Part shown: positions 10,936 to 20,816 of the stretch, one piece after another
Layout: every line of letters begins with the position of its first letter
Numbering within the stretch: the first letter of the stretch is position 1
Assembly: GCF_000153045.1 (NCBI RefSeq)
Contig: NZ_CH724160.1
Span: forward strand, 435,142-499,141
Source of the DNA: Synechococcus sp. WH 5701
GTDB lineage: Bacteria > Cyanobacteriota > Cyanobacteriia > PCC-6307 > Cyanobiaceae
Direction: 5' to 3'
Length of the DNA: 64,000 nucleotides
Notes under the pieces: generated by a model
The model's database searches: none
What the model was told of the DNA's origin: nothing
The model's input: the letters and a program-made list of their open reading frames with translations, nothing else
Program-made: the position numbers and the translations under genes

Positions 10936-12056
10936 TGGCCGAGTACTACGACCTGCTGGGGGTGTCCCGCGACGCAGACGCCGACACCCTCAAGCGGGCC
11001 TACCGACGTCTCGCCCGCCAGTACCACCCCGACATCAACAAGGAGCCCGGCGCGGAGGACCGCTTCAAGGAGATCGGCCGGGCCTACGAGGTGCTCAGTG
11101 ATCCCCAGACCCGGGCCCGCTACGACCAGTTCGGTGAAGCGGGTGTCTCCGGTGCCGGAGCCCCCGACATGGGCGACATGGGAGGGTTCGCCGATCTCTT
11201 CGAGACGTTCTTCAGTGGTTTCGGCGGTGCCGCCGCTGGCGGCGGAGCCGGAGGTGGCCCCCGCCGTCGTGGTCCCCGCCAGGGGGACGACCTCCGCCTC
11301 GATCTCAGCATCAGCTTCAACGAGGCGGTCTTCGGCCAGGAGAAGGAGGTACAGATCCGTCACCTGGAAACCTGTGCCACCTGCCAGGGCAGCGGCGCCA
11401 AGAGCGGCAGCGGCCCTACCACCTGCGGCACCTGCGCTGGTCAGGGTCAGGTGCGCCGGGCCACCCGCACCCCCTTCGGCAGCTTCACCCAGGTCGCCCC
11501 CTGCCCCACCTGTGAGGGAAGCGGCCAGGTGATCGCTGACCCCTGCGGCGCCTGTGGCGGCCAGGGGGTCCAGCAGGTGCGCAAGAAGCTGCGGATCACG
11601 ATCCCCGCCGGTGTCGACTCCGGCACCCGCCTGCGCGTGGCTGGCGAGGGCAATGCCGGCCAACGCGGCGGTCCCGCTGGTGACCTCTACGTGTACCTGT
11701 TCGTTCAGGCCCACGACAAGCTGCGTCGCGACGGGATCCACATCCATTCCGATGTGACGGTGAACTACCTCCAGGCGATCCTCGGCGACACGATCGAGGT
11801 GGACACGGTGGATGGGGCAGCCACCCTGGAGATTCCTGCGGGCACCCAACCCGGCACCACCCTCACCCTCACGGGCAAGGGCATTCCGAAGCTGGGCAAC
11901 CCGGTGGCCCGGGGCAACCACCTCTTCAACGTGAAGGTGCAGGTGCCCACCAAGCTCAGCAGCCACGAACGGGAGCTGCTCGAGGAGCTGGCCGGTCACC
12001 ATTCCACCAAGGATCACCCCCACAAGAGCGGCCTGTTCGGCGGGCTGTTCGGTTAG
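10935..12056 (+). CDS. dnaJ: Chaperone protein DnaJ (type I Hsp40)
   Basis: Stimulates DnaK ATPase and delivers unfolded clients. The 373-residue protein has all type I parts in order: a J domain at residues 1-70 with the YHPD motif, a Gly/Phe-rich stretch around 75-120, four zinc-finger repeats ([32 protein letters not shown]) and the beta-sandwich client domain. Its ATG shares one base with the grpE stop. dnaK itself is not in the window. Confidence 0.97.
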   Translation: MAEYYDLLGVSRDADADTLKRAYRRLARQYHPDINKEPGAEDRFKEIGRAYEVLSDPQTRARYDQFGEAGVSGAGAPDMGDMGGFADLFETFFSGFGGAAAGGGAGGGPRRRGPRQGDDLRLDLSISFNEAVFGQEKEVQIRHLETCATCQGSGAKSGSGPTTCGTCAGQGQVRRATRTPFGSFTQVAPCPTCEGSGQVIADPCGACGGQGVQQVRKKLRITIPAGVDSGTRLRVAGEGNAGQRGGPAGDLYVYLFVQAHDKLRRDGIHIHSDVTVNYLQAILGDTIEVDTVDGAATLEIPAGTQPGTTLTLTGKGIPKLGNPVARGNHLFNVKVQVPTKLSSHERELLEELAGHHSTKDHPHKSGLFGGLFG

Positions 12057-12071
12057 CCCCATGGCCCGCCT

Positions 12072-12365
12072 GTGACCAGCAGCCCTCCATCGGGGACCCC
12101 GCCGGCGGAACCCACCCTGCGGCTCGATCTGCGCGGCACCCCCTGCCCCCTCAACTTCATCCGCAGCCGCCTGGCGCTTGAGAGGATCGCGGCGGGTGAA
12201 TGGATGCAGCTCGAGCTCGATGCCGGCGAACCCGAGTTGATGGTGGCTGAGGGGCTGCGCCAGGAGGGCCACCGGGTCGAGCGGGTGACCGGGGCCAACC
12301 CTGAACCCCACGAAGCTGCTGGCCAGGAGGGGGTCCGCTTGTGGATCCGCCGCCATGGGGACTGA
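12072..12365 (+). CDS. TusA-family sulfur carrier protein
   Basis: Small 97-residue protein of the SirA/TusA fold, which carries sulfur as a persulfide or interacts with sulfur-transfer enzymes. The key cysteine lies in LRGTPCPLNFIRSRLAL, the family's N-terminal signature (CPxP in E. coli TusA, CPLN here). This is followed by the beta strands MQLELDAGEP and HRVERVTG. The start is a GTG at 12072, 15 bases after dnaJ. The 3' end overlaps rsgA by 11 bases, so it probably belongs to the grpE-dnaJ-rsgA transcript. The replaced proline leaves the exact partner uncertain. Confidence 0.85.
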   Translation: MTSSPPSGTPPAEPTLRLDLRGTPCPLNFIRSRLALERIAAGEWMQLELDAGEPELMVAEGLRQEGHRVERVTGANPEPHEAAGQEGVRLWIRRHGD

Positions 12366-13356
12366 AGCCGAGGCCAGGGCTGACGGGGGCAAGGCGATGG
12401 TCAAGGGTCTGGTCACCGCGATTCAGGCCAACTTCTGCCAGGTGAGCCTGGAGATCCCAGGCCCCAGCGGACTGGATCAGCTGCTCTGCACTCGGCGCAG
12501 CCGGCTGGGTCAGGCGGGTGAGCGCATCCACGTGGGCGATCGGGTGGGGCTGGAGGGCATCGACTGGCCGGCGGGTCGTGCCGCCGTGGGTGATCTCCTG
12601 CCGCGCACCAGCCTGCTGGGCCGGCCACCGGTGGCCAACTGTGACCGGATCGTGGTGGTCATCGCGATGGCCGATCCGGTCCCGGATCCTGAGCAACTCA
12701 GCCGTTTTCTGCTCACTGCCGAGCACAGCGGTCAGCCGGTGCAGGTGGTGTTCTCCAAGCTGGATCTGGTCCCTCCCGATCAGCTCGAGCGCTGGCGGCA
12801 ACGACTGAGGAGCTGGGGCTATGACCCGATCGCGGTCAGCACGGCCAGCGGTGAGGGATTGGCCTCACTGAAGGAGCGGCTTGCCCAGCCGGGAATCTCC
12901 GTGGTCTGCGGTCCGTCCGGGGTGGGCAAGAGCAGTCTGCTCAATGCGCTGGTGCCCGCCCTGGCCCTGCGGGTCGGCACGGTGTCGGGTCGGCTCAGGC
13001 GCGGACGCCACACCACCCGGCATGTGGAGCTCTTCCCGCTGGCCCCCGGGGCCCTGATTGCCGATACCCCTGGCTTCAACCGGCCCGAGCTGCCCAGCGA
13101 TCCCGCTGTTCTGCCGGCCCTTTTCCCGGAGATCGCCGCAGCCCTGCGGGAGGGTCCCTGCCGCTTCAGCAACTGCCAGCACCGTGGTGATCCCGGTTGC
13201 CAGGTGGGGACCGCCTGGGACCGCTACGCCTATTACGCCGGCGGCCTGGCGGAGTTGCAGCAGGCCAGCAGCGCGGCCCTGGAAACCCGCGCCCAACGGC
13301 CCCCTAGCCGGCCCTCCCGTCGCCGTCAGCGCCAGCAGGCTCCTGATCTGGGCTGA
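12355..13356 (+). CDS. rsgA: Ribosome biogenesis GTPase RsgA
   Basis: Circularly permuted GTPase that helps mature the small ribosomal subunit. In the 333-residue protein the G motifs occur in permuted order: FSKLDL (G4) comes first, then the P-loop GPSGVGKSSLLN (G1), then DTPGF (G3). An N-terminal OB-like region precedes them, and a C-terminal zinc-binding segment (CRFSNCQHRGDPGC) follows. The ATG at 12355 overlaps the previous gene by 11 bases. A later ATG at 12397 (MVKGLV) is an alternative start and would leave a 32-base gap. Confidence 0.95.
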   Translation: MGTEAEARADGGKAMVKGLVTAIQANFCQVSLEIPGPSGLDQLLCTRRSRLGQAGERIHVGDRVGLEGIDWPAGRAAVGDLLPRTSLLGRPPVANCDRIVVVIAMADPVPDPEQLSRFLLTAEHSGQPVQVVFSKLDLVPPDQLERWRQRLRSWGYDPIAVSTASGEGLASLKERLAQPGISVVCGPSGVGKSSLLNALVPALALRVGTVSGRLRRGRHTTRHVELFPLAPGALIADTPGFNRPELPSDPAVLPALFPEIAAALREGPCRFSNCQHRGDPGCQVGTAWDRYAYYAGGLAELQQASSAALETRAQRPPSRPSRRRQRQQAPDLG

Positions 13357-13378
13357 ACCTGAACCACGGGCAGCAGCC

Positions 13379-13714
13379 TCAGCCCCCCAGACCGGGCAGG
13401 TTCAGGCCGCCGGTGAGTTCTTCCATCCGCTCCTTCATCGTGCCGGTGGAGACGTCGTAGGCGGCCTTGAGGGCCTCGAGGGTGGCGGCCTCGGTGGCCT
13501 CCGCGCCATCGGTCAGTAGCTCGGGGGACAGCCGCACCTTGAGCGGCTGCTGGTTGCCGGTCAGCCAGACGCTGGCCCGGCCATCGGCGCTGCTGCCCTC
13601 CAGTTCCATGGCGTCGAGTTCGTCCTGGAGCTTCTGGGCGTCCTGCTGAATCTGCTGGGCCTTGCGGAAGGCTTCGGTCAGCTGTCCGAAGTTGGGTAGT
13701 CCGAAGCCGGCCAT
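13379..13714 (-). CDS. YbaB/EbfC nucleoid-associated protein
   Basis: Small dimeric DNA-binding protein of 111 residues. The N-terminal helix with [20 protein letters not shown] and the strand region [19 protein letters not shown] are characteristic of YbaB/EbfC. In many bacteria the gene sits next to dnaX-recR. Here it lies 21 bases downstream of murB on the same strand, so it is probably the last gene of murC-murB-ybaB. It runs convergently against rsgA with 22 bases between them. Confidence 0.92.
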   Translation of the reverse strand: MAGFGLPNFGQLTEAFRKAQQIQQDAQKLQDELDAMELEGSSADGRASVWLTGNQQPLKVRLSPELLTDGAEATEAATLEALKAAYDVSTGTMKERMEELTGGLNLPGLGG

Positions 13715-13735
13715 GCAGGAATCAAGAGCGCCGAT

Positions 13736-14689
13736 TCAGGCTACGGCCTCCCCTTCGAAGCTCAGGCTCCTCACCCCGGTGGCAGGGGCCGGGAAGTGGC
13801 CCAGACGCTTCACTTCGGTGTGGAGTTCGATGCCGTGGGCGCTGAAGACGCGCTGCTGGACCAGCTGGATCAGCTGGTCGATGTCATGGGCGCAGGCGCC
13901 GCCGGTGTTGACGATGAAATTGGCGTGGATCGGCGAGACCATGGCTCCCCCGAGCGCCAGACCCTTGAGCCCGAGCTGCTCGATCAACTGGCCGGCTTTG
14001 CGGGGCTCGGGGTTGCGGAAGACGCTGCCGCAGCTGGGCTGTTGGTAGGGCTGGCTGCTGGTGCGGCTGGAGAGGTTGGCGCTGGTACGCCGGCTGATCT
14101 CAGCTGGATCATGGCCCGAGCTGAGGCGGAACCGGGCCGAGAGCACCAGCAGGGGTTCCCGCTGCAGCCGGCTGTGGCGGTAGGCGAACTCCAGCTCACT
14201 GCCCTGCAGAACGAAGGGGCTATCCCCCCCGTTGGGATCGAGCACCGTGACCTCCTGGAGCCAGTCCGCCGTGCAGCCCCCCTGGGCGCCAGCGTTCATC
14301 ACCGCGGCCCCACCCACGGTGCCGGGGATGCCCACCGCCCACTCCAGACCACTCAGGCCAGCGCGGGCTGCCTTGCGCGCCAGGGTGGGGATCGGCTCCC
14401 CGGCCTGGGCCTCCACCAGGCCCGTGGCCGCATCGATCACGCTGCCCTGCAGCCTGCGGTTGCAGAGGGTGAGCCCCTCAAGTCCGCCGTCGCTGATCAG
14501 CAGGTTCGAGCCCGCTCCGATCAGGCGCAGGGGGAGCGTTTCGGCCCGGGCCCAGCGGGCCAGGGCCATCAGTTCGTCGCTGCTGGCCGGCTCGGCGAAC
14601 CATTCAGCCGGTCCTCCCACCTTCCAGGTGGTGTAGTCGGCCAGGGTTATCTGGCTCAGGGCTGGCTCGTGGGCCGGGGTGAGGGGCAC
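13736..14689 (-). CDS. murB: UDP-N-acetylenolpyruvoylglucosamine reductase
   Basis: NADPH/FAD enzyme of cytoplasmic peptidoglycan precursor synthesis that reduces the enolpyruvyl group to give UDP-MurNAc. The 317-residue protein has the family's [13 protein letters not shown] start, the FAD-binding [38 protein letters not shown], and [10 protein letters not shown] (the active-site serine region). It lies 3 bases after murC, the order seen in many cyanobacteria. Confidence 0.96.
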   Translation of the reverse strand: MPLTPAHEPALSQITLADYTTWKVGGPAEWFAEPASSDELMALARWARAETLPLRLIGAGSNLLISDGGLEGLTLCNRRLQGSVIDAATGLVEAQAGEPIPTLARKAARAGLSGLEWAVGIPGTVGGAAVMNAGAQGGCTADWLQEVTVLDPNGGDSPFVLQGSELEFAYRHSRLQREPLLVLSARFRLSSGHDPAEISRRTSANLSSRTSSQPYQQPSCGSVFRNPEPRKAGQLIEQLGLKGLALGGAMVSPIHANFIVNTGGACAHDIDQLIQLVQQRVFSAHGIELHTEVKRLGHFPAPATGVRSLSFEGEAVA

Positions 14690-14692
14690 GGC

Positions 14693-16168
14693 TCAGGCGG
14701 CCAGGCGGGCAGCGGGAGCATCCGGCGCATCGGGCGGCTTCAGCTCGGCAAGGGCCTGGAGGCGAGACCAGAGGCCGTTCACATCGCCCGCTCCCATCAC
14801 CAGCACCAGATCACCGGGCTGGCTGCGGCGCACCACCTGTTCAGCCAGCTGCTCCAGCGTTGCGCTCACCCTCAGTGGCAGGTCAGGGCGGAGTTGCTGC
14901 AGGCGATTGGCCAGGGCCTGACTGTTGACACCGGGGATGGGAGCTTCTCCAGCGGCGTAGAGCGGGGCGAGGAGCACCGTGTCGGCGAGAGCGAGGGCAG
15001 CGGCGAAAGCATCCATGAATTCGGCGGTGCGGCTGAAGCGGTGGGGCTGGAACACGGCCACCAGCCGTTGGGGCACCTCTGGCAGAGGGCTGCGGCCGCT
15101 GGTCACCATCAGGCGGGCCATGTGCAGAGTGGCCTCCACCTCACTGGGATGGTGGGCGTAGTCGTCGACCACCTGGCGGCCGGCCCAGCGGCCCCGGAAG
15201 TCGAAACGGCGCCCGGGGGAGCGAAGGGTTCTCATCGCCGTGGCCAGGGCGCCGAAGGGCACACCCTCCAGGCGGCAGGCCGCCAGGGCGGCGGTGGCAT
15301 TGCTGAGATTGTGGCGGCCGGGCAGGGGCAGGCTGAAGCGCCCTACCAGCTCTCCATTTTCGTAAAAGTCGGCCATGGTGCCTTCGCCGTGCTCCTCCAC
15401 CGCCAGGGCGGCGAACTCCACCCCTTCGCTGCGCTCGATCGACCACCAGGCTCCGGGTTGAAAATGCTGGCGCAGCACCGGACAGTCGGCATTGGCGAGC
15501 AGGGAGCCGCAGCCGGCGGCGAAGCGCTGGAGCGTCTGGATCAGAGCCTCGAGATCGGGGTAGTGGTCGGTGTGGTCGAGCTCGAGGTTGGTGATCAGCC
15601 CGAGGCTGGATCTGAACTTCACCAGGGAGCCATCCGACTCATCGGCCTCGGCCACCAGCACCCGGCCGCGGCCACTGCGGGCGTTGCTCTGAAACGCGGG
15701 CACGATGCCACCAATCACGGCGGTGGGGTCCTGGTCGGTGGCCGCCAGCAGGGTGGCGATCAGGGTGCTGGTGGTGGTCTTGCCGTGGCTGCCGGCCACG
15801 GCGATCGAGGGCTGAGCGTTGATCAGGGCCGCCAGCACGTCGGAGCGGTGACAGATGGTCAGGCCGGCTTCGCGGGCTGCCATCAGCTCGGGATTCTCCG
15901 CCGGAACCGCCGTACTGATCACCACCAGCGCTGAGGTGACCCCATCACGGTTCAGAGTCTCGATCGTTTCTGCGTCCTGGTGGGCGAACACCCGCACACC
16001 ACGGCGGCGCAGGGACTCGAGCACAGGACTGTCACGCGGGTCGGATCCGCTCACCTGAAAACCACGGTCGGCCAGGATTCCAGCCAATGCCGACATGCCA
16101 ATGCCGCCGACCCCGATGAAGTGGAGGGGGGCACGGTGGTCGAGCAGCGGTGCCAAAGGCGTCTCCAT
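14693..16168 (-). CDS. murC: UDP-N-acetylmuramate--L-alanine ligase
   Basis: ATP-dependent ligase that adds L-alanine to UDP-MurNAc. Motifs: [14 protein letters not shown] (Rossmann start), [13 protein letters not shown] (P-loop), [27 protein letters not shown] and [10 protein letters not shown]. The frame is open to 16213, but the ATG at 16168 gives the usual short leader (METPLAP) and 491 residues. Upstream, 16169-16331 separates it from divergent gap2 and should contain both promoters. Confidence 0.95.
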   Translation of the reverse strand: METPLAPLLDHRAPLHFIGVGGIGMSALAGILADRGFQVSGSDPRDSPVLESLRRRGVRVFAHQDAETIETLNRDGVTSALVVISTAVPAENPELMAAREAGLTICHRSDVLAALINAQPSIAVAGSHGKTTTSTLIATLLAATDQDPTAVIGGIVPAFQSNARSGRGRVLVAEADESDGSLVKFRSSLGLITNLELDHTDHYPDLEALIQTLQRFAAGCGSLLANADCPVLRQHFQPGAWWSIERSEGVEFAALAVEEHGEGTMADFYENGELVGRFSLPLPGRHNLSNATAALAACRLEGVPFGALATAMRTLRSPGRRFDFRGRWAGRQVVDDYAHHPSEVEATLHMARLMVTSGRSPLPEVPQRLVAVFQPHRFSRTAEFMDAFAAALALADTVLLAPLYAAGEAPIPGVNSQALANRLQQLRPDLPLRVSATLEQLAEQVVRRSQPGDLVLVMGAGDVNGLWSRLQALAELKPPDAPDAPAARLAA

Positions 16169-16282
16169 GCGGACCCGAAGGTAGGTGTTGACGCTGCGCT
16201 TGTCTCTCCCCATTTAACGCTTGTTTGGCTCCGCGAAAGAATCCACTACCGGAGCGGCTCCAGGAGGGGGAGACCATTTCTG

Positions 16283-16288
16283 TATGAT
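16283..16288 (+). promoter_or_regulatory. Possible -10 element upstream of gap2
   Basis: TATGAT lies 44 bases before the gap2 ATG within the 163-base divergent region shared with murC. I see no convincing -35 hexamer at 16-18 bases upstream, so this could be an activator-dependent promoter or a chance match. Confidence 0.3.
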
Positions 16289-16331
16289 CGGCAGCCAAAC
16301 TCCCCTTGTCAACGGGTTTCCCGTCCCTGCC

Positions 16332-17354
16332 ATGACCCTGCGTGTTGCGATCAATGGATTCGGCCGGATCGGTCGCAACTTCATGCGTTGTTGGCTCAGT
16401 CGTGGCGAAAACACCGGGATCGAGGTGGTCGGCCTGAACGACACTTCTGATCCGCACACCAATGCCCATCTGCTCGAGTACGACTCGATGCTGGGCAAGA
16501 TTCGTGACACCGAGGTGGGTTACACCAAAGACACCATCACGGTTAACGGCAAGCCAATCAAGTGCTTCTCCGATCGCAATCCTCTCAACCTTCCCTGGAA
16601 GGACTGGGGAGTTGATCTGGTGATTGAAGCCACAGGGGTGTTCATTGATACGGAGGGCGCCGGCAAGCACATCAAGGCCGGCGCCAGCAAGGTACTGATC
16701 ACGGCTCCAGGCAAGGGTGAAGGTATCGGTACGTTTGTCGTCGGGGTCAACGACGATCAGTACCGCCACGACGACTACAACGTGATCAGCAACGCCAGCT
16801 GCACCACCAATTGCATGGCACCCCTGGTCAAGGTTCTGGATCAGGCCTTCGGCATCGTCAAGGGCACGATGACCACCACTCACAGCTACACCGGTGACCA
16901 GCGCATTCTTGATGCCAGCCACCGTGATCTTCGCCGCGCCCGCGCCGCCGCCATCAACATCGTCCCCACCTCCACCGGTGCCGCCAAAGCCGTCGCTTTG
17001 GTGTATCCGCCGATGAAGGGCAAGCTGAACGGCATCGCCATGCGCGTGCCCACCCCCAACGTGTCGGTGGTGGACCTGGTGATTGAAGTGAGCCGCGGCA
17101 CCACCCGCGAGGAGGTCAACGCCGTGCTCAAGCAAGCCTCGGAGAATGGCATGAAGGGCATCATCAAATACTCTGATCTGCCGCTGGTTTCCTCCGACCA
17201 TGCCGGTACGGATGAATCCACGATCGTGGATGCCGATCTCACCTTGGTGATGGGCGACAACATGGTCAAGGTCATCGCCTGGTACGACAACGAGTGGGGC
17301 TACAGCCAGCGGGTGGTCGATCTGGCCGAGCTGGTGGCCAAGAACTGGAAGTGA
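16332..17354 (+). CDS. gap2: Glyceraldehyde-3-phosphate dehydrogenase (photosynthetic Gap2 type)
   Basis: Tetrameric dehydrogenase of the Calvin cycle, in cyanobacteria usually able to use NADPH. The 340-residue protein starts [15 protein letters not shown], has the active-site [21 protein letters not shown] and the C-terminal [16 protein letters not shown] call Gap2 rather than Gap1 by overall resemblance to the plastid GapA/B type (for example [21 protein letters not shown]-like segment); that choice rests on memory of the family. The ATG at 16332 is chosen because the Rossmann strand begins at residue 3. Codons look less G+C-biased than in the neighbours, as expected for a highly expressed gene. 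A clear terminator follows. Confidence 0.95.
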   Translation: MTLRVAINGFGRIGRNFMRCWLSRGENTGIEVVGLNDTSDPHTNAHLLEYDSMLGKIRDTEVGYTKDTITVNGKPIKCFSDRNPLNLPWKDWGVDLVIEATGVFIDTEGAGKHIKAGASKVLITAPGKGEGIGTFVVGVNDDQYRHDDYNVISNASCTTNCMAPLVKVLDQAFGIVKGTMTTTHSYTGDQRILDASHRDLRRARAAAINIVPTSTGAAKAVALVYPPMKGKLNGIAMRVPTPNVSVVDLVIEVSRGTTREEVNAVLKQASENGMKGIIKYSDLPLVSSDHAGTDESTIVDADLTLVMGDNMVKVIAWYDNEWGYSQRVVDLAELVAKNWK

Positions 17355-17382
17355 GTTCTGCTCCCTGAGCTCTTCGTGTTGG

Positions 17383-17409
17383 GCCGTCCCTCCTCCGGGG
17401 CGGCTTTTT
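17383..17409 (+). terminator. Rho-independent terminator of gap2
   Basis: An 8-bp stem (GCCGTCCC at 17383-17390 with GGGGCGGC at 17397-17404, one G-T pair), a 6-base loop and five T at 17405-17409. It lies 29 bases after the gap2 stop and just before the convergent thiL 3' end. This is the clearest intrinsic terminator in the window. Confidence 0.88.
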
Positions 17410-17428
17410 CATGGCCCAGTGCAATAAC

Positions 17429-18454
17429 TCAGTGAAAATGTGTGAAGCTTCCGTCGGCGTCCGCGAGGGGCGAACCGTCGCCGGCCCAGCGCAGAATCCC
17501 TGAGCCCGGGGTCAGTGATCCGATCCGGCGGGTCCCGGGCAGGGCCTGGATCAGCTGCCGGGCCCAGCCGGGATCAAGGGCCAGCACAAGTTCGAAATCT
17601 TCACCGCCGTTCAGGCACCAGGCTTCGGCGATGGCCAGGGCCGCCATCTCCGGGTCGAGCGGAAGGTCCCGGCGCTCCAGCAGAGCGTCGCAGCCGCTCC
17701 CCTGGGTCAGGGTCTTCAGCGCCGCCGCCAGTCCATCGCTGCTGTCGGTGCCGGCCACCCTCCAGGGACTGCCCACAGGCCGGGATGAGGCCAGCGCGGC
17801 CACGGCATCCAGCCGGGGCCGCGGCCTGCGGTGCGCCTGAACGGCCCGCTCCAGCAGGGCTGGGCCGGCTTGGCGCCAGTTGGGAGCCGCCGGCGGGGTC
17901 GGGATCTCCTGCAGCAGCGCCGCAAGGCCCAGGCGGCTGAGACCATGGGGTCCCGTGCTCACCAGGGCATCACCGGGGTAACCATCCCGACGCCGGATCG
18001 GCCCGTCCGCTCCGAGCCGCCCCAGGGCTGTGACTGCGAGAAGCCGCTGGCCGCCGCCGCTGCAATCGCCCCCCAGCAGCGTGCCGCCATAGCACCCCAA
18101 AGCAGCGCTCAGCCCCTGGTACACCCCCTCCACCCAGGCCCAGGGGGTGGCTGCGGGAGCCACCAGGGCCACCGTCAGCCCCAGCACCTCCCGGCAGCCC
18201 ATGGCCGCGAGGTCCGAGAGGTTGGCCGCCGCCGCCCGCCAGCCCACATCGGCGGCGGTCATGGTGGCGTCGCTGAAATGGACTCCCTCCACCAGCACAT
18301 CGGTATTGACCACGAGTGTCCGCTCCGAGCGGCCATCCAGCAGAGCGGCATCATCGGCGAACTGACCGGGGGGAGCGAAGGCTCCGAGGCGCTCGATCAG
18401 CTCCCATTCCCCCAGGTCGGCGAGGGTCGGCGCCAGGCCGGAGCCCTCAGCCAT
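17429..18454 (-). CDS. thiL: Thiamine-monophosphate kinase
   Basis: Makes thiamine diphosphate from thiamine monophosphate with ATP. The 341-residue protein has the AIR-synthase-like ThiL motifs: an FADDAALLD metal site near residue 28, NTDVLVEGVHFSDATM, GGDCSGG, GTDSSDGLAAAL and the C-terminal NGGEDFELVLAL. The open frame extends to 18565, but the ATG at 18454 gives the family's ERLG...DDAA spacing. It overlaps the 3' end of the upstream cyclophilin gene by 8 bases, so the two are probably cotranscribed. thiG lies about 19 kb away. Confidence 0.93.
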   Translation of the reverse strand: MAEGSGLAPTLADLGEWELIERLGAFAPPGQFADDAALLDGRSERTLVVNTDVLVEGVHFSDATMTAADVGWRAAAANLSDLAAMGCREVLGLTVALVAPAATPWAWVEGVYQGLSAALGCYGGTLLGGDCSGGGQRLLAVTALGRLGADGPIRRRDGYPGDALVSTGPHGLSRLGLAALLQEIPTPPAAPNWRQAGPALLERAVQAHRRPRPRLDAVAALASSRPVGSPWRVAGTDSSDGLAAALKTLTQGSGCDALLERRDLPLDPEMAALAIAEAWCLNGGEDFELVLALDPGWARQLIQALPGTRRIGSLTPGSGILRWAGDGSPLADADGSFTHFH

Positions 18455-19592
18455 GGGGCCGCAGGTTGTCGGCCCCCTCCACCACGGTCGCCTTGACAAT
18501 GCCGTCGTCGGCGGTGAGCTCCTGGAGCACATCGAAGCCCTCGACCACGTAGCCGAAGGCGGCATAGCGGCCGTCGATCAGATTGAGGCCCGCCGGGGTG
18601 AGTTCCGCCTCGAACAGGAAGAGGAAGAACTGGGAGGAACCATCGTCGAGGGCGGTGTCGGAGTGCGCCCAGCCCAGGGTTCCCTTGGTGGCGAAAGGCA
18701 GAACCGGTGTGGCCTTGAACAGGCCGAGATCCTCAAAGGTCTGGTTGTAGAAAGGCTTGCTCTGACCCGGCACCATGATCTCAAGGGGCACCTTCCGCTC
18801 CTGGCCGGAGGTGTTCACATAGCCGCTGGCGGCTCCTTTCGGATCACCGGTCTGCAGGACGTAGAAATCTTCGGCGCGGATGAAGGGGAGGTTGTCGTAG
18901 AAACCCCGCTGCACCAGGTCGATGAAGGCTCCGGCGGTCAGTGGTGCGTTGTAGCCATCCACCACGGCGATCAGGTCGCCTTTGGTGGTGGTGAGCTTCA
19001 CGGTGGCGCGACCCAGCAGCCTGGGCAGGTCGGCGAACTCTGCCGGAATTTCGAACGGGAACGGCCCCACCAGCAGTGCTTCCGCTTCTCCGATGGTGCT
19101 CAGGGCCCGGCGGCGGGTGGTCAGGAAGACATCGCGATCCTGCCGCTCGGCGGCCTCGGCCACGGACTGCAATTCGGATTCGAGGCGGTCGAGCAGGGCC
19201 GTGGCCTGCTCGCGCTGCTCGCTCTGGTAGGCCGCCAGCAGGGCGGAGCGCCGGCTGCTCAGCTGCGCCTGGGCTTTGCGGGCCGTGCCGGTGAGAGCAC
19301 TCCAGCGCTTGGCACGCAGGTCGTCGCTGCTGTCTTCAAGGCGATGCTGCAGCTTCTGAAGATCCGGCTGCTCGATCGGCAAAGCATTGCGCAGCAAGGC
19401 GGTTGGATCGGTGACGGCGTTCCCCGGCGGCAGGGCAGCCGCCACCGGGCTGACCGGGCCGAAGCAGGCGCCGCCGGCAAGCACCAGCGCCATCAGCAGC
19501 AGCGTCATGGCCCGCCAGGGGTTCCGGCGCTGCTCTCTGAGCTGCTGTTCCTCTGGCCGGGGGGCTTGCTGTTGCTGAGAACTCCTGTTCAT
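18447..19592 (-). CDS. Exported cyclophilin-type peptidyl-prolyl isomerase (TLP40-like)
   Basis: Predicted lumenal or periplasmic prolyl isomerase of 381 residues. A basic N-terminus is followed by a hydrophobic signal segment (about residues 28-50, ending PVAAA before LPPGNA). Then comes a long helical region (about 60-190) resembling the four-helix N-terminal part of thylakoid TLP40/CYP38, then a C-terminal cyclophilin fold ([48 protein letters not shown]). Catalytic residues of classical cyclophilins are only partly kept, as is common in this subgroup. The ATG at 19592 gives a plausible signal peptide; the upstream frame is non-coding in character. thiL follows with an 8-base overlap. Confidence 0.88.
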   Translation of the reverse strand: MNRSSQQQQAPRPEEQQLREQRRNPWRAMTLLLMALVLAGGACFGPVSPVAAALPPGNAVTDPTALLRNALPIEQPDLQKLQHRLEDSSDDLRAKRWSALTGTARKAQAQLSSRRSALLAAYQSEQREQATALLDRLESELQSVAEAAERQDRDVFLTTRRRALSTIGEAEALLVGPFPFEIPAEFADLPRLLGRATVKLTTTKGDLIAVVDGYNAPLTAGAFIDLVQRGFYDNLPFIRAEDFYVLQTGDPKGAASGYVNTSGQERKVPLEIMVPGQSKPFYNQTFEDLGLFKATPVLPFATKGTLGWAHSDTALDDGSSQFFLFLFEAELTPAGLNLIDGRYAAFGYVVEGFDVLQELTADDGIVKATVVEGADNLRPHG

Positions 19593-19694
19593 GGCTGTCC
19601 CTGCCGGTCTCCGGGCGTTCTGCCGTTCTTCGGACTTTGGCACAGCTTGCCGGGGCCCAGAGCCAGTCTCAGAGGGGGGTTCAACGGCCAGCCG

Positions 19695-19700
19695 TACAAT
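19695..19700 (+). promoter_or_regulatory. Possible -10 element upstream of efp
   Basis: TACAAT lies 23 bases before the efp ATG in the 130-base region between efp and the divergent cyclophilin gene. No good -35 is present at standard spacing (that position is a G run), so the assignment is tentative. Confidence 0.3.
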
Positions 19701-19722
19701 CCCGCTCACCCGTTCCGCCGGA

Positions 19723-20283
19723 ATGATCTCGAGCAACGACTTCCGAACTGGCACCACCATCGAGCTCGATGGACAGGTCTGGAGGGTCGTTGAGTTCCTG
19801 CACGTCAAGCCTGGTAAGGGATCAGCCTTCGTGCGAACCAAGCTCAAGGCCGTGCAGAGCGGCAGCGTGGTTGAGAAGACCTTCCGCGCCGGCGAAACCC
19901 TCGCCCAGGCCCAGCTGGAGAAATCCACCCTGCAACACACCTACATGGAGGCCGAGGAGTACGTCTTCATGGACATGGCCACTTACGAGGAGACCCGCCT
20001 CACCGCCAAGCAGATCGGTGACGGGCGCAAGTACCTCAAAGAAGGTATGGAGGTGAACGTGGTGTCCTGGAACGGCTCTCCCCTGGAAGTGGAGCTTCCC
20101 AACTCCGTGGTGCTCGAGGTCACCCAGACCGACCCGGGCGTCAAAGGTGACACCGCCACCGGCGGGACCAAGCCCGCCATCGTCGAGACCGGTGCCCAGG
20201 TGATGGTGCCCCTGTTCATCACCATTGGCGAGAAGATCAAGATCGACACGCGCAACGACAGCTATCTCGGCCGGGAGTCCTGA
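19723..20283 (+). CDS. efp: Elongation factor P
   Basis: Translation factor that rescues ribosomes stalled at polyproline stretches. The 186-residue protein has domain I with [20 protein letters not shown], where the lysine in PGKG is the residue modified in other bacteria, and OB domains II and III ending [14 protein letters not shown], a close match to the usual KVDTRxGxYxxR ending. The ATG at 19723 gives the standard start [10 protein letters not shown]. accB follows after 5 bases; efp-accB is a common cyanobacterial arrangement. Confidence 0.97.
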   Translation: MISSNDFRTGTTIELDGQVWRVVEFLHVKPGKGSAFVRTKLKAVQSGSVVEKTFRAGETLAQAQLEKSTLQHTYMEAEEYVFMDMATYEETRLTAKQIGDGRKYLKEGMEVNVVSWNGSPLEVELPNSVVLEVTQTDPGVKGDTATGGTKPAIVETGAQVMVPLFITIGEKIKIDTRNDSYLGRES

Positions 20284-20288
20284 TCGCC

Positions 20289-20780
20289 ATGCAGCTCGAC
20301 AACGACCAACTGCACAACCTGCTCATCTTCCTGGAGCAGAGCGACATCCAGGAGTTGAAGCTCGAAGGTGACGATTTCCGCCTGGAGGTGCGTCGCAACC
20401 TGCCGGCCCCAGCAGCGCTTGCCCCAGCTCCGGCCCCGCTGCCCTCCCCCGTGGTGGCGCCTGCCGCTCCGGCGCCAGGTTCCGCCGGGGTCACGGCCCC
20501 GTCCAGCCCGCCGCCGGCCCCATCTGCGCTGCGGGCCGATCTTGTCGACATCACGGCTCCGATGGTGGGGACCTTCTACCGTTCCCCCTCGCCTACCGAT
20601 CCCCCCTTCGTCGAGATCGGCAGCCGCATCAGTGTCGGCCAGCCCGTGTGCATCCTTGAGGCCATGAAGCTGATGAACGAGCTGGAGGCCGAAGTCAGCG
20701 GTGAGCTGGTGGAGATCCTGGTGGATAACGGCACACCAGTGGAATTTGGTCAGGTGCTGCTACGGGTCAAGCCCGCCTGA
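20289..20780 (+). CDS. accB: Biotin carboxyl carrier protein of acetyl-CoA carboxylase
   Basis: Carries biotin for acetyl-CoA carboxylation, the first step of fatty acid synthesis. The 163-residue protein has an N-terminal docking segment (1-36), an Ala/Pro-rich flexible linker (about 37-80) and a C-terminal biotinyl domain (about 85-163) with the biotinylated lysine in EAMKLMNE. It follows efp by 5 bases. A small inverted repeat at 20792-20816 lies between it and convergent pdxA. Confidence 0.96.
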   Translation: MQLDNDQLHNLLIFLEQSDIQELKLEGDDFRLEVRRNLPAPAALAPAPAPLPSPVVAPAAPAPGSAGVTAPSSPPPAPSALRADLVDITAPMVGTFYRSPSPTDPPFVEIGSRISVGQPVCILEAMKLMNELEAEVSGELVEILVDNGTPVEFGQVLLRVKPA

Positions 20781-20791
20781 ATTCGCCGGTC

Positions 20792-20816
20792 CTGAGCCGC
20801 GCCGGTTGTGGCTCAG
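20792..20816. terminator. Inverted repeat between convergent accB and pdxA
   Basis: CTGAGCC (20792-20798) pairs perfectly with GGCTCAG (20810-20816) across an 11-base loop. The right arm covers the pdxA stop codon. The position suits a bidirectional terminator, but neither side has a T run, so factor-dependent or no termination is equally possible. Confidence 0.35.
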